64,000 nt of DNA, taken from assembly GCF_014489475.1 (NCBI RefSeq), contig NZ_CP060820.1:1938001-2002000 (forward strand), written 5' to 3'. Both the position numbers and the translations under genes were made by a program. The notes under the pieces were generated by a model. That model was not told the DNA's origin. It ran no database searches and saw only the letters and a list, made by a program, of their open reading frames with translations. How positions within the stretch are numbered: position 1 is the first letter of the stretch; each line of letters opens with the position of its first letter. Shown in pieces: positions 54,606-63,217 of the stretch. Origin of the DNA: Lysobacter terrestris (GTDB taxonomy: Bacteria > Pseudomonadota > Gammaproteobacteria > Xanthomonadales > Xanthomonadaceae).

Positions 54606-55061
54606 TCAATCTTCACCAATATCCTCGTTCCACACTTCCGGATTCGTCGCGATCCAGTCGCCGAGCATCGCGATGCATTCGGCGTTGGCGAGGTCGATCA
54701 CGTTGACGTCGTGCTCGCGCAGCCAGTCGATGCCGCCGCGGAAGTTCACCGATTCGCCGACCACCACGGTGCCGATGTTGAACTGGCGCACCAGGCCGCT
54801 GCAGTACCAGCACGGGGCCAGCGTGGTGACCATGATCGTGTCGCGGTAGCGGCGCTGGCGGCCGGCCTTGCGGAAGGCGTCGGTCTCGCCGTGCACCGAC
54901 GGGTCGCCTTCCTGCACGCGGCGGTTGTGGCCGCAGCCGAGCAGGGCGCCGTCGTTGCGGTAGAGCGCGGCGCCGATCGGGATGCCGCCTTCGGCCAGGC
55001 CCGCACGGGCTTCGGCAACGGCGGTGGCGAGCAGGGCGCGGTAGTCGGGGGTTTCGAGCAT
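54606..55061 (-). CDS. yeast-type cytosine deaminase-like nucleoside/base deaminase
   Basis: 151 residues, CDA superfamily. The zinc site is HGETDAF (HxE) and APCWYCS (PCxxC). The body resembles fungal cytosine deaminase Fcy1 rather than bacterial TadA or guanine deaminase: EGGIPIGAALYRNDG, VVGESVNFRGG, and the C-terminal ..NPEVWNEDIGED match Fcy1-type ends. It would convert cytosine to uracil in salvage. The ATG at 55061 starts a normal first helix, and upstream frames have no similarity. It is divergent from ubiE. Confidence 0.8.
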   Translation of the reverse strand: MLETPDYRALLATAVAEARAGLAEGGIPIGAALYRNDGALLGCGHNRRVQEGDPSVHGETDAFRKAGRQRRYRDTIMVTTLAPCWYCSGLVRQFNIGTVVVGESVNFRGGIDWLREHDVNVIDLANAECIAMLGDWIATNPEVWNEDIGED

Positions 55062-55236
55062 CGTGGTCGGATCGGGCTGGGTGTGGGGGGATTCTGGCAT
55101 CCGCATGCCGCGGGGGCTCGTGCCGGGGCAGCAGCGGGGTCCCTCGCTGCGTGTGGGATGACGGATTTCTGCTTGCGGCCTCCCCGGGTGATTTCTTGTC
55201 GCTTTTCCTGCCGGGCGGAGCCCTTGCCCCGCGTTT

Positions 55237-55245
55237 TGCGATAAT
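55237..55245 (+). promoter_or_regulatory. extended -10 promoter of ubiE, leaderless spacing
   Basis: TGCGATAAT (extended -10) ends at 55245, six bases before the ubiE ATG at 55252. No good -35 is present. Confidence 0.5.
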
Positions 55246-55251
55246 CCCCGC

Positions 55252-56013
55252 ATGAGCGAACACGACACCCCCAACGGCACCACCCACTTCGGCTTCCGCG
55301 ACGTGCCCGTCGCCGAGAAGCAGAAGCTGGTCGGCGAAGTCTTCTCCTCGGTCGCGGGCAACTACGACCTGATGAACGACCTGATGTCGCTGGGCGTGCA
55401 CCGGGTGTGGAAGCGCTATTTCGTCGGCACCTGCCAGGTGAAGCGCGGCGACCGCGTGCTCGACCTCGCCGGCGGCACCGGCGACATCGCCGCGCTGCTG
55501 CACGAGCGCGTGGGCGCGACCGGCCACATCGTGCTGGGCGACATCAACGGCGAGATGCTCAAGGTCGGCCGCGACCGCCTGACCGATCGCGGCATCGTCG
55601 CGGGCATCGAGTTCGCCGAATGCAACGCGGAGAAGCTGCCGTTCCCCGATGCCAGCTTCGACCTGGTGACAATCGCCTTCGGCCTGCGCAACGTCACCGA
55701 CAAGGACGCCGCGCTGCGCGAGATGCGCCGCGTGCTCAAGGTCGGTGGGCAGGCGCGGGTGCTGGAGTTCTCGTCCGTTACGGCGGACTGGTTCAAGCCG
55801 ATCTACGACTTCCACTCGTTCAACATCCTGCCCAAGCTCGGCAAGCTGTTCGCCAACGACGCCGACAGCTACCAGTACCTGGCCGAATCGATCCGCAAGC
55901 ATCCGCCGCAGGATGAGTTGAAGACGATGATGGAAGCTGCCGGCTTCGCCCGCTGCGGCTACAAGAACCTGAGTGCCGGCATCGTCGCGATCCACACCGG
56001 TTACAAGGTCTAA
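55252..56013 (+). CDS. ubiE: ubiquinone/menaquinone biosynthesis C-methyltransferase
   Basis: 253 residues. SAM-dependent C-methylation of the benzoquinol or naphthoquinol ring. N-terminal THFGFRDVPVAEKQKLVGEVFSSVAGNYDLMNDLMSLGVHRVWKR, motif I VLDLAGGTGDIA (about 67-78), then AFGLRNVTDKDAAL, FHSFNILPKLGKL and the C-terminal GIVAIHTGYKV are all typical. It is a single gene with its own promoter. Confidence 0.96.
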   Translation: MSEHDTPNGTTHFGFRDVPVAEKQKLVGEVFSSVAGNYDLMNDLMSLGVHRVWKRYFVGTCQVKRGDRVLDLAGGTGDIAALLHERVGATGHIVLGDINGEMLKVGRDRLTDRGIVAGIEFAECNAEKLPFPDASFDLVTIAFGLRNVTDKDAALREMRRVLKVGGQARVLEFSSVTADWFKPIYDFHSFNILPKLGKLFANDADSYQYLAESIRKHPPQDELKTMMEAAGFARCGYKNLSAGIVAIHTGYKV

Positions 56014-56131
56014 CCGACAGTCCGACCCCTCGGGTTTCGCTACACCCGATCGGGTGTAGCGCCTGTGCGTCACTCAGCTTTGTGATGCACACCGCTATGC
56101 TGGAACCACTGTTCCACCGAGCGATCGTTCC

Positions 56132-57040
56132 ATGGCCGGGCTTGGCGTCTATCGCACCCTATCGCGGGTGTTTCCGCGCTCGTTCCGCGCCAAGCTCATG
56201 GCGGTCGTGGCCGGCTGCACGCTGCCGCCGCTGGGCGTGTTCCTGGCGTGGGTGCTGTTGCATGAAGCGCCGACCCAGCAGCAGCTGGTGATCGGCGTTT
56301 CGCTGACGGTGGTGGCCAGCCTGCTCGGCGTGCTGGCCGCGCTGTTCCTGCTCTACCACCTGCTCACGCCGCTGCGGATGATGGCCGAGGTGGTGCGCGC
56401 GTACTGGCAGGAGCAGCGCCTGCCGGAACTGCCCGAGGACGGCCGCGACGAAGTCGGCGTGCTGATGCGCGGCATCAACTGCGGCCTGCGCGAGATCGAC
56501 AACGGCATCCGCGAACTCGAGCGGCATGCGCTGGAAGACCCCCTGACCCATTCGCTGAGCCGGCGCGGCAGCGACCGCGCCCTGCATGCCTGCGTCGAGC
56601 GCGCCGAGCGTGGCCTGCCGCTGGCGCTGTACGTGCTCGACGTCGACAACCTCAAGCCGGTCAACGACGAGTACGGCCACGTCGCCGGCGATCGCATGCT
56701 CATCGACCTGGTCGCCAGCGCGCGCCACTTCCTGCGCGAGTCCGACTGGATCGGGCGCTGGGGCGGCGACGAGTTCCTGCTGTGCGTGCACGACGCGCAG
56801 GAGTCCGCCAACGAGCGCATGCGCCAGTGGCTGCGCGAGCTGGCGGCGCCGCGGCCCGACGGCATCCCGATCAGCGTGAGCATCGGCTGCGCGCAGTACC
56901 GCCCGGGCGTCGACGCGGCGCAGCTGTACCGCGAGGCCGACGCGGCGATGTATGCGGCCAAGGCCCAGGGCGGGGCGATGCTGGTGTGCGACGACGGCTT
57001 GCGCGCGGTGGCGCCGGCCATGCGCGTCGCCGGGGCCTGA
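56132..57040 (+). CDS. membrane diguanylate cyclase (GGDEF)
   Basis: 302 residues. Two transmembrane segments (about 20-44 and 49-75) almost without a periplasmic loop, a HAMP-like linker (76-125), then a GGDEF domain (about 135-300). The active-site motif is RWGGDEFLL, with an intact I-site RxxD (RESD) five residues upstream, so product feedback is expected. YVLDVDNLKPVNDEYGHVAGD is the metal/substrate half. It makes cyclic di-GMP from GTP. No sensory domain is seen beyond the membrane part, and its own neighbours are unrelated. Confidence 0.9.
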   Translation: MAGLGVYRTLSRVFPRSFRAKLMAVVAGCTLPPLGVFLAWVLLHEAPTQQQLVIGVSLTVVASLLGVLAALFLLYHLLTPLRMMAEVVRAYWQEQRLPELPEDGRDEVGVLMRGINCGLREIDNGIRELERHALEDPLTHSLSRRGSDRALHACVERAERGLPLALYVLDVDNLKPVNDEYGHVAGDRMLIDLVASARHFLRESDWIGRWGGDEFLLCVHDAQESANERMRQWLRELAAPRPDGIPISVSIGCAQYRPGVDAAQLYREADAAMYAAKAQGGAMLVCDDGLRAVAPAMRVAGA

Positions 57041-57157
57041 TGGCCTGAACCGTTGTCCGCAACTTGGCGGCTTGCGCCGGCCACGGGGCGGGTGCCGGCA
57101 TGGGGCCGGGGGCGGGGCGCTACACTCCGCGCTTTCCACCGTCCACGGGCCCGTTTC

Positions 57158-59107
57158 ATGCGCCATTCGATCCTGATGCTGTCCCTCGCGGCCGTGCTGG
57201 CCGCCACGACCGGTTGCAAGCGCGACGCCGCGCCGGCCGGCGATGCCCCGGCGTCCACTGCCGCCACCGCTCCCGCTGCCGCCCAGATGATCGACGAGCA
57301 TTCCTACGCCCAGCCCGACAAGGTCAAGGTCAAGGACCTCGCCCTGGAACTGAAGGTCGACTTCGACAAGAAGGTGATCGACGGCAGCGCGACGCTGGCG
57401 CTGGACTGGCTCGACAAGGCCGCGACGCAGCTGGTGCTCGACACCCGCGACCTCGCCATCGGCAAGGTCGTCGGCGAACGCAGCGACGGCAAGTGGGAAG
57501 ACCTCAAGTACGCGCTGGCGCCGGCGGACAAGGTCCTCGGCAGCAAGCTCACCATCGAAACGCCGCAGCGCAACGCGCGCGTGCGCATCACCTACACGAC
57601 CTCGCCCGATGCGTCCGGCCTGCAGTGGCTGACCGCGGCGATGACCGAGGGCAAGAAGACGCCCTTCATGTTCAGCCAGTCGCAGCAGATCCACGCGCGT
57701 TCGTGGGTGCCGCTGCAGGACACGCCGAGCGTGCGCTTCACCTACACCGCGCACGTGCTGGCACCGCAGGACACGATGGTGGTGATGAGCGCGGCGATCG
57801 AGCCTGGCGCCGACAACAGCGGCGACAAGCGCGACGGCGACTACAGCTTCAGGATGCCGCAGGCGATCCCGTCCTACCTGCTGGCGATCGGTGCCGGCGA
57901 CCTGGTGTTCAAGCCGATCAGCAAGCGCAGCGGCGTGTGGGCCGAGCCCACCGCGGTCGCCAAGGCGGTGGCCGAGTTCGCCGACACCGAGAAGATGATC
58001 GAGACGACGGAACAGCTGTACGGCCCGTACCGCTGGGACCGCTACGACATGCTGCTGCTGCCGCCGTCGTTCCCGTACGGCGGAATGGAAAACCCGCGCA
58101 TGACCTTCCTGACCCCGACCGTGATCGTCGGCGACAAGTCGCTGGTCTCGCTGATCGCGCATGAGCTGGCGCACAGCTGGTCGGGCAACCTGGTGACCTT
58201 CTCCACCGCGAAGGACGCGTGGCTCAACGAAGGCGTCACCAGCTACGTCGAGAACCGCATCATCGAATCGATGTACGGCAAGGAACGCGCCGACATGGAG
58301 AACGTGATCGAGCGCAACGAGCTCAAGTCCGAATTCACCGCCGACAACAAGCCGCTGCAGGCGCTCGCGGTGAAGGCGGGCACGCTGAAGGACCCGGATG
58401 ACAACCTCGGCTCCACCGTCTACACCAAGGGCGCGTGGTTCCTGCAGTTCCTCGAGCAGCGTTTCGGCCGCGCCGACTTCGACGCGTTCCTGCGCGGCTA
58501 CTTCGACCACTTCGCGTTCCAGTCGATCTCGACCGACCAGTTCCGCGAGTACGCCAAGGCCAACCTGCTGGACAAGTACCCGGGCAAGGTGACGCAGGCC
58601 GAGTTCGACGCGTGGCTGTTTGAGCCGGGCGTGCCGGCCGACGCGCCGCAGACGACCTCCGCGCGCTTCGACGCGGTCGACGCCGCGCGCAAGGCCTGGC
58701 TCGACGCGGGCACGCTGCCGGCCAAGGACGCCAGCGCGAAGTGGACGACGCAGGAGTGGGTGCACTTCATCGAAGGCATGCCGGAAACGTTGCAGCCCGA
58801 GCAGCTGGCCGCGCTGGACGCCGCGTACCACTTCACCGGCACCCCCAACGGCGAGATCGCGCAGCGCTGGTACCCGCTGGCGGTGCGCAGCGGTTATGCC
58901 GCGGCGAACGCCGAGCTGGCGAAGTTCCTGGAACGCGTCGGCCGCCGCAAGCTGATCATGCCGACGTACAAGGAACTGGTGAAGACGCCGGCCGGGCTGA
59001 AGCTGGCCGAGGAGACCTTCGCCAAGGCGAAGCCGGGTTACCACCCGATCACCACCGGCAGCGTCGAGACGACGATTGCCGAGGCGAAGGCGGCGCCGAC
59101 GAAGTAA
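57158..59107 (+). CDS. M1 family aminopeptidase / leukotriene A4 hydrolase-like lipoprotein
   Basis: 649 residues. Signal peptide with an imperfect lipobox (TTGC, Cys20), so probably lipid-anchored and periplasmic. The peptide-binding motif is YGGMENPRM; zinc ligands are His335, His339 (HELAHSWSG) and Glu358 (LNEG), the M1 spacing. The C-terminal HEAT-like domain (about 480-649) identifies the LTA4H branch. It would cleave N-terminal amino acids from exported peptides. The start at 57158 was chosen for the signal peptide; the longer frame from 57053 is rejected. Confidence 0.9.
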   Translation: MRHSILMLSLAAVLAATTGCKRDAAPAGDAPASTAATAPAAAQMIDEHSYAQPDKVKVKDLALELKVDFDKKVIDGSATLALDWLDKAATQLVLDTRDLAIGKVVGERSDGKWEDLKYALAPADKVLGSKLTIETPQRNARVRITYTTSPDASGLQWLTAAMTEGKKTPFMFSQSQQIHARSWVPLQDTPSVRFTYTAHVLAPQDTMVVMSAAIEPGADNSGDKRDGDYSFRMPQAIPSYLLAIGAGDLVFKPISKRSGVWAEPTAVAKAVAEFADTEKMIETTEQLYGPYRWDRYDMLLLPPSFPYGGMENPRMTFLTPTVIVGDKSLVSLIAHELAHSWSGNLVTFSTAKDAWLNEGVTSYVENRIIESMYGKERADMENVIERNELKSEFTADNKPLQALAVKAGTLKDPDDNLGSTVYTKGAWFLQFLEQRFGRADFDAFLRGYFDHFAFQSISTDQFREYAKANLLDKYPGKVTQAEFDAWLFEPGVPADAPQTTSARFDAVDAARKAWLDAGTLPAKDASAKWTTQEWVHFIEGMPETLQPEQLAALDAAYHFTGTPNGEIAQRWYPLAVRSGYAAANAELAKFLERVGRRKLIMPTYKELVKTPAGLKLAEETFAKAKPGYHPITTGSVETTIAEAKAAPTK

Positions 59108-59129
59108 GCAAAGTCGCGTTGTACCGAAT

Positions 59130-59290
59130 CCTTCTCACCGCTTGCGGGGAGAAGGTGCCCGCAGGGCGGATGAGGGGCGCTGTTGCTTTGCACCATGGCG
59201 CGTCGCTACGTCCCCTCACCCTGCGTCGCTGCGCGACGCTGTCCCTCTCCCCGCAAGCGGGGAGAGGGAGGTCTGGGGCTTCTCCTGCTT
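59130..59290. repeat. CTTCTCACCGCTTGCGGGGAGAAGG / CTCTCCCCGC palindromic cluster
   Basis: The gap 59108-59355 holds CTTGCGGGGAGAAGGTGCCC, then CCCCTCACCCTGCGTCGCTG and the hairpin CCTCTCCCCGC-AA-GCGGGGAGAGG (59250-59271). Same family as at 31.99, 41.9 and 44.1 kb. Confidence 0.8.
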
Positions 59291-59355
59291 AGCGGGGCGA
59301 GGGAGATGTGCTTCTTTCGAAGTAATGTTCCGGAAGTGACCCGCACACCTTGTCC

Positions 59356-60360
59356 ATGACCTTCCGCTTCGCCCGCTACGCACTCGCCCTCCTGCTGTTG
59401 GCGATCGCCACCGCGATCGTCCTGGTCGCCCTCGACCCCTACCGCCTGGTGCGCGCCGAGTTCGCACGCCAGCGCCTCGCCGCCGGGCTCGCGCGCGGCA
59501 CCATCACCGTCGCCGGCCATCGCTGGGTCTACGCCTACAGCGACGACGCGCCGCGTGATGCGCCGGTCGTGGTGATGCTCCACGGCTTCACCGGCAGCAA
59601 GGAGAACTGGTACCCGCTGGCCGAGCGCCTGCGCGGCCGCTATCGCCTGCTGCTGCCCGACTTGCCCGGCTGGGGCGAGAGTGAACGCAAGCCGGGTGAG
59701 GATTACGGCTTCCCCGCGCAGGCCACACGCGTCGATGCCTTCGTGCGCGCGCTGTCCCCCAAGGGGACTTCCTTCGGGGCGTCACCGGGGCGACCGGTGG
59801 TGCTGCTCGGGCATTCGATGGGCGGCGGCATCGCGGCGCTGGTCGCGGCGCGGCATCCCGACGACATCGCCCGCGTCGGCCTGTTCGATGCGGCCGGCGT
59901 GCGCTTCCGCGACAACCGTTTCGGTCGTGAGGTGCTGGCCGGTGCCAACCCGTTCGCGGTGCGCGATGCGGCCTCGCTGCAGCGCTACCTCGACACGGTG
60001 TTCTTTGATGAAGCCGCCAAGCCACTCATCCCGTGGCCCGCTTCGAGCGCGCTGATCGCGCGCCGCCGCCACGATGCCGCCTTCGAGCAATCCGTGCTCG
60101 ACCGCATCGGGCGCAGCGAGGAGCGCTTCCTGCCCGGCATCGAGGCCGCGCGCATCCGCCAGCCCGCGCTGCTGCTGTGGTGCCGGCAGGACGCGGTGAT
60201 CGATCCCAGTGCGCTGGAGTTGTACGCTGCGCGCATTCCGCAGGCCGCGCGGGTGATGCTCGACGATTGCGGCCACATGTCCATCATGGAACGCCCCGAC
60301 GCCGTCGCCGCCGCGGTGACGGCATTGATCGAAAAACCTGCTTCCGGAAATCCCAAGTGA
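59356..60360 (+). CDS. alpha/beta hydrolase with an N-terminal membrane anchor
   Basis: 334 residues. One N-terminal hydrophobic segment (about 5-25), then an alpha/beta hydrolase fold: oxyanion HGFTGSKENW, DLPGWGESER, nucleophile GHSMGGGI, and the catalytic Asp in CRQDAVIDP and His in CGHMSIMERPD. Probably a periplasmic or membrane esterase/lipase. A Ser-Pro-Lys-Gly-rich loop (SPKGTSFGASPGRP, about 135-148) is encoded by a palindromic stretch that looks like an inserted repeat. Start ATG 59356; TTG 59350 is in frame. It overlaps the next gene by one base (TGATG). Confidence 0.87.
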   Translation: MTFRFARYALALLLLAIATAIVLVALDPYRLVRAEFARQRLAAGLARGTITVAGHRWVYAYSDDAPRDAPVVVMLHGFTGSKENWYPLAERLRGRYRLLLPDLPGWGESERKPGEDYGFPAQATRVDAFVRALSPKGTSFGASPGRPVVLLGHSMGGGIAALVAARHPDDIARVGLFDAAGVRFRDNRFGREVLAGANPFAVRDAASLQRYLDTVFFDEAAKPLIPWPASSALIARRRHDAAFEQSVLDRIGRSEERFLPGIEAARIRQPALLLWCRQDAVIDPSALELYAARIPQAARVMLDDCGHMSIMERPDAVAAAVTALIEKPASGNPK

Positions 60361-61094
60361 TGAAACCGACCCGCTCCGCGCTGCTGCTCGCTTCCGTCCT
60401 CGCGCTCGCCGCCTGCGATTCGGCGGAGAAACAGAAAGCCGCCGCGCAAGCCGCGGCCGCCGCACAGGCCGCGGCGAAGGAACAGAAGGCGCAGGAGCTC
60501 GGCAAGCTGTTCGACGAGAAATACGCGCAGCACAACTGGGTGCTGGCGCGCGCGCACGGCGAGGAGCTGGTGGTCATGCACCCCGACAGCCCGGTGACCG
60601 CGCGCATCCGGCCGCAGTTCGAGGAAGCCAAGGCCAAGGCGGAGGCCGCGCGCGAGCAGCAGCGCCTGGCCGCGCTGTGGGAGTACCAGGGCATCGAGGT
60701 GAAGGGCGGCGAGCAGCTGTCCGCGGCGATCTATTCGAAGAAGCCCGTCGATACCGGCGTCGGCACCGCGCAGCCGGTGCGGCTGATCTTCCGCGACCAC
60801 CCGTCGTGGGGGCGCAGCAGCTACCTGGTGCTGGAGAACGGCGACTTCGACTGCTACGGCGGCTGCAAGGTGCAGGTGACGCTCGACGACGGCAAGCCGC
60901 GGGCGATGGCCGCCTCGCGCCCCGACACCGACGAGGCGATCGCGATGTTCATCGAGGACGAGCGTGCGTTGTGGCGCCTGGCCGGCGGCGGCGCCAAGGC
61001 CATGAGCATCGAGTTCCCGGTGAAGATGGGCGGCAAGCGCACGGCGGTGTTCGAAGTCGGCGGCCTCGACAAGGGGCGGCTGCCCAAGTGGTGA
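60360..61094 (+). CDS. hypothetical lipoprotein with Ala/Lys/Gln coiled coil
   Basis: 244 residues. Signal peptide with lipobox LAAC (Cys19), then an Ala/Lys/Gln-rich helix (about 22-60) likely to be a coiled coil, and a C-terminal beta-rich part with LVLENGDFDCYGGCKVQVTLDDG (two cysteines that may pair) and AVFEVGGLDKGRLPKW. I recognise no family. The one-base overlap with the hydrolase gene links the two. Confidence 0.72.
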   Translation: MKPTRSALLLASVLALAACDSAEKQKAAAQAAAAAQAAAKEQKAQELGKLFDEKYAQHNWVLARAHGEELVVMHPDSPVTARIRPQFEEAKAKAEAAREQQRLAALWEYQGIEVKGGEQLSAAIYSKKPVDTGVGTAQPVRLIFRDHPSWGRSSYLVLENGDFDCYGGCKVQVTLDDGKPRAMAASRPDTDEAIAMFIEDERALWRLAGGGAKAMSIEFPVKMGGKRTAVFEVGGLDKGRLPKW

Positions 61095-61295
61095 GCCGTC
61101 GCGCGGCGCAGGCCGCGCGGACGGCGGCGCAACAAGTGTTTCACGCAGGGCGGTCGCGGGCGGAGTACTCTCGCCGCGACGGCGCCAATGGCAGCAGACC
61201 AGCGGCGCCCGGTCGGCGCCGCAGGATGCGCGCGCCGCGTCCACCAGCGGCGCCGCCGCACGGGACGGAAGGCGGATAGCCTCGCGGAGGGAGTC

Positions 61296-61763
61296 ATGTT
61301 GTCCCCACGCCTGCACAACCTGCTCGACGAGCATCACTCGCCTTACCAGACCCTCGTCCACGATCGCACCGTCACCGCGCACGAGACCGCGGCCGCTTCG
61401 CACATCCACCAGCAGCAGTTCGCCAAGACGGTGATGCTCAAGGTCGACGGCCGGCTGGCGATGATGGTGATGCCCGCGGCCTATCGCGTCGACCTGACCC
61501 GGCTCTCGCGCGCGCTCGGCGGCGGCATGGTCGAACTCGCCGGCGAAACCGAATTCAAGGACGCCTTCGCCGATTGCGAAGTCGGCGCGATGCCGCCGTT
61601 CGGCCATCTCTACGGCATGCCGGTATACGTGGATTCGCGCCTGGCGCAGCAAGCGGAGATCGCTTTCAACGCCGGCTCGCACACCGATGCGGTGCGGATG
61701 CCGTACGAGGAGTTCGAGAAGCTGGCGCAGCCCGAGCTGCTGTGGCTGGCGCATGTGATGTAA
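61296..61763 (+). CDS. YbaK/aminoacyl-tRNA deacylase domain protein
   Basis: 155 residues. YbaK/ProX-type editing domain, which hydrolyses misacylated tRNAs in trans. The family start is MLSPRLHNLLDEHHSPYQTLVHDRTVTA, with QQFAKTVMLKVDGRLAMMVMPA (the Lys needed for editing is in this strand) and AMPPFGHLYGMPVYVDSRL. The tRNA specificity is not clear; it could edit Ala, Pro or Cys-type charges. The ATG at 61296 follows GGAGGGAG. The 200-bp gap upstream shows no repeat and no recognised signal. Confidence 0.85.
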   Translation: MLSPRLHNLLDEHHSPYQTLVHDRTVTAHETAAASHIHQQQFAKTVMLKVDGRLAMMVMPAAYRVDLTRLSRALGGGMVELAGETEFKDAFADCEVGAMPPFGHLYGMPVYVDSRLAQQAEIAFNAGSHTDAVRMPYEEFEKLAQPELLWLAHVM

Positions 61764-61910
61764 CAGTTGCACCGGTGTTGGCAGCAGGGGAGGGGCGGTC
61801 ACGCCCCTCCCGCGTTGTCGGGGTTCCGTTTCGAGGGAGTTGGTATCGGGCACGGGCGCTTGCGCGAGGCAACGCCTGCACACAACTTGGTCATGACACG
61901 GGAGCAGGTG

Positions 61911-62648
61911 ATGGATCGTTTGCTGAGGACGTGGATGGCACCCGCGGCGATGGGCCTGGCCGGATTGATGGCGGCGCCGGCGGTCGAAGCGAAGACGCTG
62001 TGGTTTTCCGGAATGAGCTGGACGGTGCGGCCGGATGGGCAAGGTGGGCCGCGCAACAACTACTGGTGCGCGGCCAACGCCTTCGTCGATGCGAACGGCG
62101 AACTGCACCTGCGCATCACCAAGATGAAAGGCAACAAGTGGTGCGCGGCGGAAATCGTCAGCGACATGCGCCTGGGCTACGGCACCTACCAGTTCCAGCT
62201 GCGCAGTCGCGTCGACCGGCTCGATCGCAACGTCGTGCTCGGCCTGTTCAATTACCCCACGGCCGACGTCGGCGCGGATGCGACCAACGAGATCGATATC
62301 GAGTTCGCCAAGTGGGGCGACGCCGCGGCCGACATGCTCAACTACACCGCCTGGCCGGTGCAGCAGTCGCTGGGGCCGTCGGGCAACACGTTCCCGCTGG
62401 CGCTCAATGGCGACCTCAGCACGCACCGCTTCATCTGGCAGCCAACCTTCATCCGCTACCAGTCGACGCACGGGCACTACGACGACAACCGGTTTCCGAT
62501 CGCGGACTGGACGTTCGCGCCGGCGGACTACGGCAACCGCATCGCGCACGCGGCGATGCCGGTGCACTTCAACCTGTGGCTGGTGGCGCCGCCGTCGAAC
62601 AAGCAGCCGGTGGAGATCGTCATCAGCCGGTTCACGTTCACGCCGTAG
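61911..62648 (+). CDS. secreted glycoside hydrolase family 16-like protein
   Basis: 245 residues with a signal peptide (about 1-27, ending VEA-KT). The GH16 catalytic motif NEIDIEFAKWG has Glu127, Asp129 and Glu131. GYGTYQFQLRSRVDRL and VVLGLFNYPTADVG are the beta-jelly-roll core. Family members cut beta-1,3/1,4 glucans or related polymers. The ATG at 61911 has the ribosome binding site GGGAGCAGG at proper distance; an in-frame ATG at 61893 is possible. No polysaccharide-use genes are nearby. Confidence 0.83.
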   Translation: MDRLLRTWMAPAAMGLAGLMAAPAVEAKTLWFSGMSWTVRPDGQGGPRNNYWCAANAFVDANGELHLRITKMKGNKWCAAEIVSDMRLGYGTYQFQLRSRVDRLDRNVVLGLFNYPTADVGADATNEIDIEFAKWGDAAADMLNYTAWPVQQSLGPSGNTFPLALNGDLSTHRFIWQPTFIRYQSTHGHYDDNRFPIADWTFAPADYGNRIAHAAMPVHFNLWLVAPPSNKQPVEIVISRFTFTP

Positions 62649-62714
62649 GCGCGCTCCGCACTTTTTTGATCCTCGCTTACGCAAGGCAAACAACAACCAT
62701 GTCGACAGACCCGT

Positions 62715-63130
62715 AGGGCGGCCGGCATGGATGCCGGCCGTTTTTCGACCATGCCATGGATGGCGTGTCGAAAAATCCCGGCGGCAATGACGCGGCCGGT
62801 TTGCCTTGGCCAAGGATTGCCATTTCTTTGGTTACTTTCTTCGGGCAAGCAAAGAAGTGACCCGCCGTCAGGCGGAAGCTTTTGCTGTTGCTTCTTGAAG
62901 CTAGAAGCGCGTGACTTGCAAGATCAAGAGCGTTTCGCCCGCAAGCGGGCGAGTCACTTTCTTTGCGGGCTCAAAGAAAGTAACCAAAGAAAGAGCCGGT
63001 AGGTCCAGGTCTAACCGGCCGCTTCATTGGTCGCGGGGATTTTTCGACACGCCATCCATGGCGTGGTCGAAGAACGACGCGCATCCATGCGCGTCGCCCT
63101 TCGGGTCTACGATTGAACGGGGGTGCAAGG
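62715..63130. repeat. AAAGAAAGTAACC / GTCGAAAAAT palindromic repeat region
   Basis: The gap 62649-63217 has no supported gene. GGCCGGCATGGATGCCGGCC (62722-62741) is a hairpin; CCATGGATGGCGTGTCGAAAAA at about 62754 is repeated inverted as TTTTTCGACACGCCATCCATGG at about 63041-63062; TTTGGTTACTTTCTTCGGGC and AAAGAAAGTAACCAAAGAAAG lie between. It shares elements with 23.4-23.8 kb. Confidence 0.75.
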
Positions 63131-63164
63131 CCGGATCCAGGATCAAGTGCGAACTTGGCGCCAG

Positions 63165-63193
63165 AAAGAAAAAGGCCGCCCAATGGCGGCCTT
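63165..63193 (-). terminator. rho-independent terminator of the adenosine kinase gene
   Basis: Minus-strand stem GGCCGCC-ATTG-GGCGGCC (63174-63191), followed by a T-run interrupted once (TTTTTCTTT, 63165-63173 complement). It is 27 bases after the stop codon. Confidence 0.8.
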
Positions 63194-63217
63194 TACTCGT
63201 TAATCGGAACCGGCTCG

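Noticed and set aside
56159-59044. A 961-codon open frame on the minus strand antisense to the cyclase and M1 peptidase genes.
   Set aside because: It is a shadow: two well-supported genes lie on the plus strand, and the antisense peptide is Arg/Ala/His-rich low-complexity, as expected from GC-rich codons read backwards.
62727-63002. A 91-codon plus-strand frame in the gap before the adenosine kinase gene.
   Set aside because: It runs through palindromic repeats and has no ribosome binding site or coding character.
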